From assembly GCF_003315795.1 (NCBI RefSeq), contig NZ_QMEY01000009.1:62001-126000 (forward strand): a stretch of 64,000 nucleotides of DNA. Reading direction: 5' to 3'. Positions 7,955-16,002 of the stretch are shown here, in pieces. The notes under the pieces were generated by a model, which was not told where the DNA came from, searched no databases, and saw only the letters and a list, made by a program, of their open reading frames with translations. A program made the position numbers and the translations under genes. This stretch comes from Spongiactinospora rosea. GTDB taxonomy: Bacteria; Actinomycetota; Actinomycetes; Streptosporangiales; Streptosporangiaceae. Within the stretch, counting starts at the first letter, position 1; the number at the start of each line of letters is the position of its first letter.

Positions 7955-8240
7955 CCAGGACGCGCTATCGCGCCAGGGGTCGCGCCTTCGGCGGGAAGTG
8001 GGCCTCGCTGACGCTCGGATTGCTTTCCAGGCCTGGGCTCCGCCCGGTACGGCACGCCACCTCTCGCCGCCCACCGCCCTCACCAACGCCCCGTGCCCCG
8101 GCATTTCGCGTGGGTCGTGGTACCCCGCCGTTCCAGCACCGGCTAACCTGCCCTCTCCTGGGTATCCCCAGCCTCCGGCGCACCCGGCACTCCCTCCCCA
8201 GCCACAAGAGGGCGTAAAAAAGGGCCTCGTGCAGCGCTTC
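7955..8240. repeat. Tandem structured repeat, unit C
   Basis: Third and most diverged unit. It starts with CAGGACGCGCTATCGCGCC and keeps the CGCCTTCGGCG hairpin, CTCGCTGACGCTCGG, GGGCTCCGCCCGGTAC, TCTCGCCG and CGCCGTTCCAGCACCGGCTAAC. In the hairpin at about 8033-8047, unit C has CTGGGC opposite GCCCGG. This replaces a C-G pair with U-G in RNA and so keeps the stem. The 3' boundary is uncertain. Confidence 0.7.
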
Positions 8241-8388
8241 GCCCAGACGCACACCAATTACACCTCTAAACCATCAGAGATTTCCCAGATCGCCTCCGGC
8301 AGTGGCCCACGAAACCCTTGGAGACGGCTCCACATAAGCCCTGGGCGGTCCAGAAATTCGGCGGCGTGGGTCAGCGTATGCAAATCCC

Positions 8389-8417
8389 TGGCACGGCAAA
8401 GGCCGTGCGCCTAGCCT
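8389..8417 (+). promoter_or_regulatory. Promoter with embedded palindrome upstream of the XRE gene
   Basis: A perfect inverted repeat, GCACGGC-aaag-GCCGTGC (8391-8408), lies between a weak -35 (TGGCAC, 8389-8394) and a -10 (TAGCCT, 8412-8417) that are 17 bp apart. It starts about 40 bp before the ATG at 8451. This is the position expected for an autoregulatory operator of the downstream XRE protein. It could alternatively be an RNA hairpin. Confidence 0.4.
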
Positions 8418-8450
8418 GATGGCAGCGGCGGCTCGGGAGGCGCAGGGCTC

Positions 8451-9656
8451 ATGTACGACCAGGCCACCATCGGTGCTCGGCTACGGATGCTCCGCAAATG
8501 GCGAAAACTGTCACTGGTCGAACTGGCCGATCTCGCCGGGATGAGCAAAAGCTATCTGTCCATGGCGGAACGCGGTGAACGCGCCCTCGATCGACGTTCC
8601 TATATCGCCGCTCTCGCCGATGCCTTGCAGGTCTCCGAGACCGAGCTGGTCGGTGGCCCGCATCTGACCAAGGACCCCGTGCAAGCCGCACCGCACGCGA
8701 CGATCCCGCAGATCCGCACCGCCCTGATCGCCAACACCCTGACCGCTCCCCTCGCCGACCAAGCCCGCCCGCTCCCCGAACTCCTCGCCGATATGGACCG
8801 GCTCGACCACAGCAAGTACAAGTTCCGCGAGGCGGGCCGACTGCTTCCGGCGATCATCGACGAGCTGCACGTCCACGCCGCCGACCCAGCGGACGAGGCC
8901 GAACACCGGCTGGCGCTCGAATGCCTCATCGAGGCGTTCCAGATGGCGACCTTCACCACAAAGGATTTGGGCTACGGTGACCTGGCCCATATCGCCGCGA
9001 TGCGCGCGGGGGAGGCCGCCGCCATCCTCGGCGACCCGATCAATCGGGGGAAGGCCGACTCCCTGCGGATTCACACCATGCCGGCGACCACCTGGCGAGT
9101 CCGGCTCACAGCGGCGGAGCAGGCCGTCGAACGTCTCCAGCCGCATGTCAAGGACGACACCGGCGTCCACGTTCTCGGCATGCTGACCCTCGCCGCGTCC
9201 ATGGCGGCCACGGTGGCCGCCGACGCCTCCCGGGCCCGGCACTGGCTCGATCACGCGGCCGAACTCGCCGGACGGACGGCGGACGCGCCAGGAGACAACT
9301 GGGGCGCGTTCTCGACCACGAACGTCAACGTCTGGCGCATCTCGCTCGCCGTGGAGCAAGGCGAGGGCGGCGGCGTACTTGAGCTGGCCCGCAACGTCGA
9401 AGAACGCCGCCTGGCCGAGCGTCGCGGAAGGCATACCGCCTTCCTGACCGATGTGGGACGGGGTTTGGCGCGCGACCCGCGCGCCAGGGAGCGGGCCGTC
9501 GAGTGGCTGCATCGCGCTGAGAACGTCGCACCGCACAAGTTCCGCAACGACGCGAAGGCCCGGGAGACGGTCGGCGTGCTGTTGCAGCAGGTCAGATCTA
9601 CCACCGCTGGGCGTGTACTGCGCGGTATGGCCGCCCGGATGGGCCTTCCCCACTGA
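8451..9656 (+). CDS. XRE-family transcriptional regulator with helical repeat C-terminus
   Basis: A 401-residue protein. Residues 8-63 form a Cro/C1-type helix-turn-helix (GARLRMLRKWRKLSLVEL, then AGMSKSYLSMAERGER). The remainder is alpha-helical and TPR-like (EHRLALECLIEAFQMATF, AIL.DPINRGKADSLRIH, ARHWLDHAAELAG), as in the large actinobacterial XRE/TPR regulators thought to respond to peptides or partner proteins. It is the first gene of a same-strand group with three small proteins, whose families recur at two other XRE loci in this window. Likely a cytoplasmic DNA-binding protein controlling its own locus. Confidence 0.85.
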   Translation: MYDQATIGARLRMLRKWRKLSLVELADLAGMSKSYLSMAERGERALDRRSYIAALADALQVSETELVGGPHLTKDPVQAAPHATIPQIRTALIANTLTAPLADQARPLPELLADMDRLDHSKYKFREAGRLLPAIIDELHVHAADPADEAEHRLALECLIEAFQMATFTTKDLGYGDLAHIAAMRAGEAAAILGDPINRGKADSLRIHTMPATTWRVRLTAAEQAVERLQPHVKDDTGVHVLGMLTLAASMAATVAADASRARHWLDHAAELAGRTADAPGDNWGAFSTTNVNVWRISLAVEQGEGGGVLELARNVEERRLAERRGRHTAFLTDVGRGLARDPRARERAVEWLHRAENVAPHKFRNDAKARETVGVLLQQVRSTTAGRVLRGMAARMGLPH

Positions 9657-9728
9657 TCTGACCGCCGCCGACCCAGCAGTTCACAGGCGTGGAATCACCG
9701 AGTTATCAGTCGACTACTTTCCGTGCTC

Positions 9729-9998
9729 ATGGAACCTGAGACGGCACTGAGGGCGCGGCCCCAGCTCGAACGACTACAAGCCGCCCTGATGGAGCGGGGA
9801 TGGCCGGCCGAGCTTCGCAACACAGCACAGAAGGCGGCCCTGTGGGTGCGGAACCCTGACGAGCCTTCAATGAACGAACTGATCCTCTACGCGGATGGGG
9901 CGTTCCGCTGGAGTTGGGGTCCTGGAATCGGGCCCGTCGCGGACGTCTCTCAGACGGCCGAGCGAATCATGCACGTGCTGCGAACAGTGAAGGCGTGA
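9729..9998 (+). CDS. Small hypothetical protein in XRE locus 1 (family Z)
   Basis: An 89-residue protein, MEPETALRARPQLERLQ at the start, then ALMERGWPAEL, a beta-rich middle and FRWSWGPGIGP. I do not recognise a named domain. Its general pattern (helix, RG-x-x-A-x-L, strands, then D-G-x-x-W) resembles the 113-residue protein at 56327-56668, which also lies beside an XRE gene. An in-frame GTG two codons upstream is possible; I prefer the ATG. It is followed after three bases by the next small gene, so co-expression is likely. Confidence 0.65.
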   Translation: MEPETALRARPQLERLQAALMERGWPAELRNTAQKAALWVRNPDEPSMNELILYADGAFRWSWGPGIGPVADVSQTAERIMHVLRTVKA

Positions 9999-10001
9999 CT
10001 C

Positions 10002-10301
10002 ATGATCGAGCCCCGAGAGGGTGGGAGCGAATCCACCGCCCGAGATGACGGCCTGCTCCTTGTGTGGGAGGTCGAGGGCGGCGAGCGTGGTGCGGGTGAT
10101 GTGACCCATTGTGAGGTCACCGCTGAGAAGACGATGCTCGACGCCCTGGCCTCCCTGTCCGAGGGCCGAGGGCGGGTTCGGTACGCGCGTCTGTCGTTCG
10201 TCCGCATCGGCTACGAGTACGGGACCACGCTGGTCACCGCGCATCGGGCCGATGGAGCGACGATCTCGGTCGCGGGAGATGCGTGGGAGGGCGTTCGGTG
10301 A
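10002..10301 (+). CDS. Small hypothetical protein in XRE locus 1 (family Y)
   Basis: A 99-residue protein closely related to the one encoded at 56047-56343. Both share LLxVWEV, RGAG, the block GRGRVRYARLS, then GYxYG, TAHRxDG and GDAWEG. Several charged and aromatic positions are strictly kept, which indicates a real, selected family. No known domain was recognised. Its stop overlaps the GTG start of the next gene by four bases (GTGA). The shared context suggests a partner or effector of XRE regulators, but no activity can be assigned. Confidence 0.75.
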   Translation: MIEPREGGSESTARDDGLLLVWEVEGGERGAGDVTHCEVTAEKTMLDALASLSEGRGRVRYARLSFVRIGYEYGTTLVTAHRADGATISVAGDAWEGVR

Positions 10302-10531
10302 CCGAGTTGAGCCCGTGGGAGCGTGCTCACCTGGCCGCGATCGAGAGTACCTACCCCGGCTGGCACGTATACGTGCGAGACGGATGGTGGTGGGCGAGCA
10401 AACACGTCCCGCCCACGCTGGAGCAGAAGGCGGCCGGGGTGCTGCACGAGTTCGCCCGGCAGGGGCCGTACGAACTGGTGGCCGCGCTGACGGTACAGCT
10501 CGGCATTCTGGCCCGGATGGGCGCGGCTTGA
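10298..10531 (+). CDS. Small hypothetical protein in XRE locus 1 (family X)
   Basis: A 77-residue protein starting at a GTG coupled to the preceding stop; an ATG 15 bases upstream is less likely. It is homologous to the 73-residue protein at 19268-19489: both have TYPGW followed by a short strand, G-x-W-(W/F)-A-(S/T)-(K/R)-H-x-PP, then a helix ending DLVAAL or ELVAAL with an ILxR tail. The pattern looks like a small alpha/beta DNA- or protein-binding module. Function is unknown, and the link to XRE regulators is from context only. Confidence 0.75.
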   Translation: MTELSPWERAHLAAIESTYPGWHVYVRDGWWWASKHVPPTLEQKAAGVLHEFARQGPYELVAALTVQLGILARMGAA

Positions 10532-10552
10532 GGGCACCCGCGGGCACGGCGG

Positions 10553-10681
10553 TCAGGCGTTGAGGTCTGGGTCGCGGGGGAGGTCCTTGTTTCTGGGGAA
10601 TTCGAGGTCGTCTGCCCAGTCTGGGGCGGCGAGGAGGAACTGCGCGAGATCCGGGGGGCGGTGGGGCTCGGTGATGTCCAC
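10553..10681 (-). CDS. Possible 42-residue peptide or gene remnant downstream of the AEC carrier
   Basis: A GTG-initiated frame of 42 codons with natural-looking composition: hydrophobic FLLAAPDW, then the acidic WADDLEFP, and PRNKDLPRDPDLNA at the end. The tail resembles the C-terminal ends of small VapB/Phd-like antitoxins. The frame stays open further upstream into the AEC gene region, so the 5' end is unclear. It may be a decayed gene fragment rather than an active peptide. Confidence 0.25.
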   Translation of the reverse strand: MDITEPHRPPDLAQFLLAAPDWADDLEFPRNKDLPRDPDLNA

Positions 10682-10715
10682 GGCCAGGGACTCTAGTGCG
10701 CCAGGGTGGGCCGTG

Positions 10716-11636
10716 TCAGGCGAGTAGGGCGGTGATCACGGCCATGAGGGGGACGGCGAGGGAGGTGGAGAGGAGGACGGCGCCGCGGGCGAGGTGGGGG
10801 GCGGCGTTGAACTGGCGGGCGTAGACGTAGACGTTCTGGGCGGTGGGGAGGGCGGCGAAGAGGGTGGCGGCGAGGAGCATGGTGCCGGTCAGGTGGAGGA
10901 TGTGGGCCGCGGTGAGGTACGCGACGGCGGGCATCACGGTGGACTTGAGGGCGACGGCGAGGAGGACGTCCTTGCCGCCCTGGCGGGCCATGTCCGCGAG
11001 GCCGGGGCCGCTGAGGCTGAGGCCGTAGGCGATCAGGACGACCGGTACGGCCGCGGCGCCCACCAGGTCGAAGGGGCGCATGATGGGCTCGGGGATCTCG
11101 ATGCCCGAGGCCGCGAACACCAGGCCGAGGAGTGAGGCGACGGTCAGCGGGTTGCGCAGGGGGCGGAGGAGGGCCTGTCGTACGGAGCGGCCGGCGGACG
11201 GGGGTTCGAGGAGCAGGAAGGTGATCGGGGCCAGTACCAGGAGCTGGAACAGCACGATGGGCACCACCAGCGCGCCGTCCCCCAGGACGTACACGCCGAC
11301 GGCGATGCCGAGGATGCCGGCGTTGACGTACGACGAGGCGATGGCCCCGACCGTCGTCTCGCGCCGGTCGCGTTTCCAGCGCAGCCGGGCCACCGGCACA
11401 TAGACGAGCTGGGCGGCGGCCAGTCCGGCGAGGCTGGTGAGCAGTACGGGGGAGAAGATCGACCGCAGGTCGGCGGTGGCCACGGTGCTGAACAGCAGCG
11501 CGGGCAGGGTCACGTAGAAGGCCAGGCGGGAGAGGACGAGTTCGTCCGGGAGGCGCAGTACGCCGAGCCGGCCCACGGCGTAGCCGAGCAGTACGACGGA
11601 GACGAGCGCCGCGAACGCCGCGAAGACCCCCGACAT
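10716..11636 (-). CDS. AEC family transporter (auxin efflux carrier-like)
   Basis: A 306-residue integral membrane protein with about ten hydrophobic helices arranged as two five-helix halves separated by a short charged loop near the middle. Family landmarks are LAFYVTLPALLFSTVA in the second helix, SSYVNAGILGIAVG before the loop, and the C-terminal LFAALPTAQNVYVYARQFN, typical of bacterial MdcF/AEC carriers of organic acids. The ATG at 11636 gives the normal N-terminus MSGVFAAFAALV; a longer frame upstream lacks family similarity. It is divergent from the ABC exporter. The substrate is not predictable. Confidence 0.85.
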   Translation of the reverse strand: MSGVFAAFAALVSVVLLGYAVGRLGVLRLPDELVLSRLAFYVTLPALLFSTVATADLRSIFSPVLLTSLAGLAAAQLVYVPVARLRWKRDRRETTVGAIASSYVNAGILGIAVGVYVLGDGALVVPIVLFQLLVLAPITFLLLEPPSAGRSVRQALLRPLRNPLTVASLLGLVFAASGIEIPEPIMRPFDLVGAAAVPVVLIAYGLSLSGPGLADMARQGGKDVLLAVALKSTVMPAVAYLTAAHILHLTGTMLLAATLFAALPTAQNVYVYARQFNAAPHLARGAVLLSTSLAVPLMAVITALLA

Positions 11637-11817
11637 CAGCCTGCCGCGCCCATGGGCCTGGACTTGTCCTTGCCAGGCAACCGCCGCTCCTTGGTCCACC
11701 GTGCCCGACGCCGCCGCCCGCTCCGGCGATCAGCGGCGCTTTCCGACGAACCACGATAGAACGGACCTTTTCCACGAGGTCACGCCCCCCTCACGGTCCG
11801 GGCGGCGAGCGGTCCAG

Positions 11818-11848
11818 TTGACCTCAAGTTAGCTTGAGGTCATACCGT
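11818..11848 (+). promoter_or_regulatory. SoxR-type operator/promoter for the ABC exporter
   Basis: CCTCAAGTTAGCTTGAGG (11822-11839) is an 18-bp perfect palindrome matching the SoxR box. It sits inside a promoter with TTGACC (11818-11823) and TACCGT (11843-11848) at the unusual 19-bp spacing that is characteristic of MerR-family activated promoters. No soxR gene is present in the window, so the activator would act in trans. Confidence 0.75.
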
Positions 11849-11882
11849 CTTTTCTGTCGTAGCCGTATGGGAGGGTTCGGGC

Positions 11883-13804
11883 ATGGACATGGAAGTGACC
11901 GCGTGGCATTCGCTTTACAACGCCATGCACGCCAAGTCGGACCAGCGCCCGTTCTCCATGGCGACGCTGCGGCGGATCGCCGGGTTCGCGCGTCCGCATC
12001 GCATGATGCTGACGTGGTACCTCGCGCTCGGCGTGGTGCTGGCGGTGCTCGCGGTCGCGACCCCCATGCTGGCCGGGCAGGTGGTCAACGCCATCGAGCA
12101 GGGCGGTGAGCTGGGCCTGGTGGTCGGGCTGGCGGTGGTGATCGCGGTGATCGCGGTGGCCGAGGCCGGGCTCGGGCTGGTGTCGCGGTGGCTGTCCGCG
12201 AGCATCGGCGAGGGGCTGATCCTCGACCTGCGCAGTACGGTCTTCGACCACGTGCAGCGCATGCCGATCGCGTTCTTCACCCGCACCCGCACCGGGGCGC
12301 TGGTCAGCCGGCTCAACAACGACGTGATCGGCGCGCAGCGGGCGTTCAGCGACACGCTGTCCGGGTGGTCAACAACGTCGTGACGCTGGTGCTCACGCTG
12401 GTGGTGATGGTCCAGATCTCCTGGCAGATCACGCTGGCGGCGCTGGTGCTGCTGCCGGTGTTCGTGCTGCCCGCGCGGCTCATGGGCAAGCGGCTGGCCC
12501 GGCTGGAGCGCGAGGCCGCCGACCACAACGCGGCGATGGGCACCCAGATGACCGAGCGCTTCTCCGCGCCGGGGGCCACGCTGGTCAAGCTGTTCGGGCG
12601 GCCCGCCGACGAGTCGGCCGAGTTCACCGGCCGGGCCAGGCGGGTCCGTGACATCGGGGTGCGCACGGCGATGGTGCAGACGACGTTCGTCACCGCGCTC
12701 ACGCTGGTGTCCGCGCTGGCCCTCGCCCTCGTCTACGGCCTGGGCGGCTTCTTCGCGCTGCGCGGCTCGCTCGACACCGGCGCGGTCGTCTCGCTGGCGC
12801 TGCTGCTCACCCGCCTGTACACCCCGCTGACCGCCCTGGCCAGCGCCCGCGTGGAGGTGATGAGCGCGCTGGTCAGCTTCGAGCGGGTCTTCGAGGTGCT
12901 CGACCTCAAGCCGCTGATCGCCGAGAGGCCCGGCGCGGTGCAGGTGCCGGAGGGGCCGGTCTCGGTGGAGTTCGACAACGTCTCGTTCGCCTATCCGGCG
13001 GCCGACAAGGTCTCGCTGGCCTCGCTCGAAGAGGTCGCCACGCTCGACACCCGGGGCGGGGTGCAGGTGCTGCACGACGTGTCGTTCCGGGCGGAGCCCG
13101 GTCAGATGGTCGCGCTGGTCGGCTCCTCCGGAGCCGGTAAGTCCACCATCGCCCAGCTCGTCCCGCGGCTCTACGACGTCGACGCCGGAGCCGTACGGCT
13201 GGCGGGCACCGACGTACGCGACCTGACCGCCGACTCCGTGCGCGACACGCTCGGCATGGTCACCCAGGACGGTCACCTGTTCCACGAGACCGTGCGGGCC
13301 AACCTGCTGCTCGCCCGCCCCGGCGCCTCCGACGACGACCTTTGGGACGTCCTGCGCCGCGCCCGCCTGGAAGACCTGGTGGCCACGCTTCCCGACGGCC
13401 TGGACACGGTGGTCGGGGAGCGCGGCTACCGGTTGTCCGGGGGCGAGCGGCAGCGGCTGACCATCGCGAGGCTGCTGCTGGCCCGGCCCCGGGTCGTCAT
13501 CCTGGACGAGGCCACCGCGCACCTCGACTCCACCTCGGAGGCGGCGGTGCAGGAGGCGCTGGGCGAAGCGCTGGCCGGCCGTACCGCGGTGGTGATCGCG
13601 CACCGGCTGTCCACGGTCAGGGCGGCCGACCTGATCCTGGTGGTGGAGAGCGGGCGGATCGTGGAGCGCGGCACGCATACCGAGCTGCTGGCGGCGGGGG
13701 GCCGGTACGAGGAGCTGTACCGCACGCAGTTCGACCACCAGGAGCAGTCCGCCGCCGGTCGCCCGCTCGCGGAACGGGCCGCCACCGCGGAGGCGCTGGC
13801 CTGA
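11883..13804 (+). pseudogene. ABC exporter (membrane domain plus ATPase), frameshifted
   Basis: A half-size ABC exporter, type IV fold, six membrane helices then the nucleotide-binding domain. Frame 1 (11883-12383) covers helices 1-2 and ends SDTLSGWSTTS-stop. Frame 2 continues the normal sequence VVNNVVTLVLTLVVM from 12365 to the end. One G is missing from the GGG at 12363-12365; GGGG would restore the family reading SGVVNN. The ATPase part is intact: Walker A GSSGAGKST, LSGGERQ, Walker B VVILDEAT and IAHRLS. A GGGAGGG ribosome-binding site precedes the ATG, behind a SoxR-type promoter. The break may be a genuine mutation or a sequencing error; no slippery heptamer is visible. Confidence 0.85.
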
Positions 13805-13846
13805 TCCGCCGCACGGCGGCCCTGTCAGAGGCGCGCGGCGGCCCTG

Positions 13847-13915
13847 TCAGAGGACCGCCACGATCCAAGCGAGGACAACGATGATCAGTATTGCCCTGAC
13901 CACCAATCCGTTCAC
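13847..13915 (-). CDS. 22-residue membrane peptide coupled to the RHH-Clp gene
   Basis: The GTG at 13915 overlaps the TGA of the upstream Clp-repeat gene (GTGA at 13912-13915). The peptide is almost entirely one hydrophobic helix: VNGLVVRAILIIVV and then LAWIVAVL. The coupling and composition resemble very short single-pass membrane proteins annotated in actinobacteria. Function is unknown. At 22 codons chance cannot be excluded, but the overlap and the single clean transmembrane segment argue for a gene. Confidence 0.45.
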   Translation of the reverse strand: MNGLVVRAILIIVVLAWIVAVL

Positions 13916-14697
13916 CCGCCGGAGCCCGAGTCCAGCCGCCGCTCGATGCGGTCGATGCGCGCCGCCAGCGGCTCCACCGCCCGCTCCACCGCCGCCGCCA
14001 GCCACTTAGCGGCGTCGCCGCCCAGGGCGGGGGCGGCCTGCTGAGTGCCCGCGAGGCCCTGCACTCCCTGGGCGCGCAGGTGGACATATCCGGCGAGGGC
14101 GGCGACGACGGCCCGCCGGGTCAGCCTGGCCTCGGCGCCCAGCGAGCGCAGCACCTGACCGGCGGTGCCGTCGGGCTCGCTGATCAGGCCGAGCAGCAGG
14201 TGCTCGCAGCCGACGTAGTTGTGCCCGAGGCCGTGCGCCTCCGACACGGCCATCTCCAGCGCGTTGGCCGCCGCCGGGCTGAACCGGCCCCCCGTACCCG
14301 CCTCTGACTCCTCCCCGGCGTCCGCGGCCTGGCCGTTAGGGAGGGCCTGCCGTACCTGGGCGGGGTCGACCTCGATGGCCCGCAGCACATGGAGTGCCAG
14401 GTTGGTGCCCTCGGCGAGCATCCCGGCGAGCAGGTGTTCGGTGCCCACCTCCGCCGCCCCGGCCGCCCGCGCCTGGGCCACCGACAGCTTCATGACCTCC
14501 CTGGTCCTGTCGGTGAAGTGCGGGAAGCGAGCCGCGGGGTCGCCGGTCTCCAGGTCGCCGAGCGCCAGTTCCCTGATCGCCACGACCCGCCGTACGGCCT
14601 GTTCCAGCGCGCGCTGACACACCGCGGAGACCGGCACCCCCGCCGCCTTGACCGCCTCGGCCAGCTCATCGGGCAGGTAGACATTGATCTTCGGCAT
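13912..14697 (-). CDS. Ribbon-helix-helix protein with two Clp N-terminal repeats
   Basis: A 261-residue protein. Residues 1-40 read as an Arc/CopG-type ribbon-helix-helix (MPKINVYLPDELAEAVKAAG). Two Clp-N (ClpA/ClpC N-domain) repeats follow: 62-120 (FTDRTREVMKLS, GTEHLLAGML) and 139-200 (FSPAAANALEMA, GCEHLLLGLI). The C-terminal tail (AVERAVEPLAARIDRIERRL) is probably helical or coiled-coil. No AAA+ domain is present, so it is not a chaperone. The layout suggests a DNA-binding repressor whose Clp-N repeats sense unfolded protein or adaptors. Upstream repeats at 14712-14764 are plausible binding sites. Confidence 0.85.
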   Translation of the reverse strand: MPKINVYLPDELAEAVKAAGVPVSAVCQRALEQAVRRVVAIRELALGDLETGDPAARFPHFTDRTREVMKLSVAQARAAGAAEVGTEHLLAGMLAEGTNLALHVLRAIEVDPAQVRQALPNGQAADAGEESEAGTGGRFSPAAANALEMAVSEAHGLGHNYVGCEHLLLGLISEPDGTAGQVLRSLGAEARLTRRAVVAALAGYVHLRAQGVQGLAGTQQAAPALGGDAAKWLAAAVERAVEPLAARIDRIERRLDSGSGG

Positions 14698-14711
14698 CCG
14701 GCGTCACCCTC

Positions 14712-14764
14712 CCATGGGGTTACCTTAGGGGTATGAACCCTTTATACCCCCCTTGGGGTTACAT
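14712..14764 (-). promoter_or_regulatory. Operator region of the RHH-Clp gene
   Basis: GGGGTAT (14728-14734) and ATACCCC (14744-14750) are inverted across 9 bp. The pair is bracketed by direct copies of CC(A/T)TGGGGTTAC at 14712-14723 and 14752-14763, 40 bp apart. The cluster lies immediately upstream of the ATG at 14697, as expected for cooperative autoregulation by a ribbon-helix-helix protein. Confidence 0.5.
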
Positions 14765-14906
14765 GGCTAGAGAGAAGCCCGGGGGGTTCAAAAACGCGGA
14801 CGGGGAAGAGAGGATGCGGTCGTCTTCAGCCGGTCGCGTCGGTCGCGTGAGCGATGGGCCCGGCGGCCGGTGAACCGGTGTCCCCCCATCTGCGAGGAGC
14901 AGAGCC

Positions 14907-15461
14907 ATGAGACGTCTCCCCCGCCTGCTGATCGTCGCCGCGCTGATCGTGGCCGGAACGGCGTTACCGGCGTCACCCGCGTTACCCGCCAGGGCGTCGG
15001 CCACGGCCATCGAGTGCATCGGCTCGCAAATCTCATCCTTCAACCCCCCGTTGCACGACAAGCCCGCCACCGCCACCACCGTCCATTCGTGGGCGAACAT
15101 CCGCGAGTGCACCCCCGCGCATCCCGCCCGCCGCAGCGCCGCTCTCCAACTGGATGGCCCCGGCACGCTGACGTGCGATCTCGCCCAGGTGGTGCCCGCG
15201 TCGGGCGAGATCACCTGGGACGGCCCCGGCACCGGCGACACGGAGGTCGCCCAGATCGTCGCCGAGCCGCTGCCCGTACCGCCGCCGGGGCCCCGCGCCC
15301 TGTACCTGACCGGCCGGATCAGCGGCGGCGCACTGGACGGGTACGGCCTGGCCGTGTACTTCCGCGTCTCGCCCAATGACTCGCTCGACTGCGCCTCGAT
15401 CAGAGGGATGGGCATGACGATCGGTACGGCCAGGTTCACGCTGACCCCCCCGGGCGAGTGA
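14907..15461 (+). CDS. Secreted hypothetical protein
   Basis: A 184-residue protein with a Sec signal peptide: RR at the start, hydrophobic LPRLLIVAALIVAGTALP, and a likely cleavage around ARASA-TAIE near residue 33. The mature part contains four Cys (near ECIGS, RECTP, LTCDL and LDCAS), suggesting two disulphides, and a beta-rich pattern that may be a small extracellular domain. A GAGGAG ribosome-binding site precedes the ATG. I do not recognise the family. It lies upstream of the Rrf2-MFS pair without obvious connection. Confidence 0.75.
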   Translation: MRRLPRLLIVAALIVAGTALPASPALPARASATAIECIGSQISSFNPPLHDKPATATTVHSWANIRECTPAHPARRSAALQLDGPGTLTCDLAQVVPASGEITWDGPGTGDTEVAQIVAEPLPVPPPGPRALYLTGRISGGALDGYGLAVYFRVSPNDSLDCASIRGMGMTIGTARFTLTPPGE

Positions 15462-15467
15462 GCAAAA

Positions 15468-15486
15468 AGGGATATGTAGTATCCCT
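15468..15486 (+). promoter_or_regulatory. Rrf2 operator 1, at the regulator's own start
   Basis: AGGGAT-atgtagt-ATCCCT is a perfect 6-bp inverted repeat with a 7-bp spacer, ending three bases before the ATG at 15490. Its core GGGATnnnTAGTATCCC is repeated at 16003-16019. The TAGTAT within it is placed as a -10 box for a leaderless transcript, so binding would block initiation. Confidence 0.65.
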
Positions 15487-15489
15487 GTT

Positions 15490-15960
15490 ATGAACATGGG
15501 CGAAGGAGTCGAGTGGGGATTGCACTGCTGTGTGACCCTGGGCTGGCTCGACGGCGAGGGGCCGGTGCCCATCCGCAGTCTGGCGGCCTGGTACGACCTG
15601 CCGCAGGAGTACCTGAAAAAGCGCCTTCAGGCGCTGGCCAGGGCGGGCATCCTGGCGTCGGCGCCGGGGGCGCGCGGCGGGTTCATGCTGGCCAGGCCGC
15701 CGGAGCGGATCACGCTGATGGACGTCGTCACCGCCCTAGAGGGCGGCGCGGAGGCGTTCCGGTGCGATGAGATCCGGCAGCGCGGGCTGGGGGCGGAGGG
15801 CGGCGGCTTCGACCGGCCCTGCGGAATCGCCCGCGCCATGCGCCGCGCCGAACTCGCCTGGCGGCGCGAACTCGCCGCCCAGACCATCGCCGACCTGATG
15901 GCCGACAACCCGGCCAACGGCACCCGTACCAGGAAGAACTACGTCCGCCTCCGCGACTGA
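15490..15960 (+). CDS. Rrf2-family transcriptional regulator
   Basis: A 156-residue winged-helix regulator. EGVEWGLHCCVTLGWL is the usual N-terminal helix, YDLPQEYLKKRLQALARAGIL the recognition helix, and ARGGFMLARPPERITLMDVVTALEGG the wing. Only two Cys lie in the C-terminal sensor region (RCDEI and RPCGI) rather than the three that ligate Fe-S in IscR/NsrR, so it is probably not a classical Fe-S sensor. It appears leaderless, with an operator at its start. The same operator occurs at the start of the MFS gene 45 bp downstream, so the two form a regulator-exporter pair. Confidence 0.87.
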   Translation: MNMGEGVEWGLHCCVTLGWLDGEGPVPIRSLAAWYDLPQEYLKKRLQALARAGILASAPGARGGFMLARPPERITLMDVVTALEGGAEAFRCDEIRQRGLGAEGGGFDRPCGIARAMRRAELAWRRELAAQTIADLMADNPANGTRTRKNYVRLRD

Positions 15961-16002
15961 ACGGCGGAGCGGGCCGGCAGTGACATCATCAGGAAAGGAA
16001 AG

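Larger units (their letters stand above)
7148..8450. other. Gene-free 1.3-kb block occupied by a repeat array
   Basis: No open frame here has coding character. The stretch consists of three tandem diverged ~300-bp repeat units, a 130-bp insertion in the second unit, and the promoter region of the XRE gene at 8451. Short G/C-rich hairpins recur throughout. No tRNA, CRISPR spacing or transposase fragment was seen. Confidence 0.75.

Noticed and set aside
7148..8450. CRISPR array or tRNA cluster in the repetitive block
   Set aside because: Repeats are ~300 bp and diverged, with no short identical repeats separated by unique spacers, and no cloverleaf or CCA-type ends were found.
12188..13804. 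Second ABC gene starting in a different frame at 12188
   Set aside because: Residues before 12365 in that frame are unrelated to the family. The sequence is the continuation of the gene begun at 11883 after a one-base deletion.
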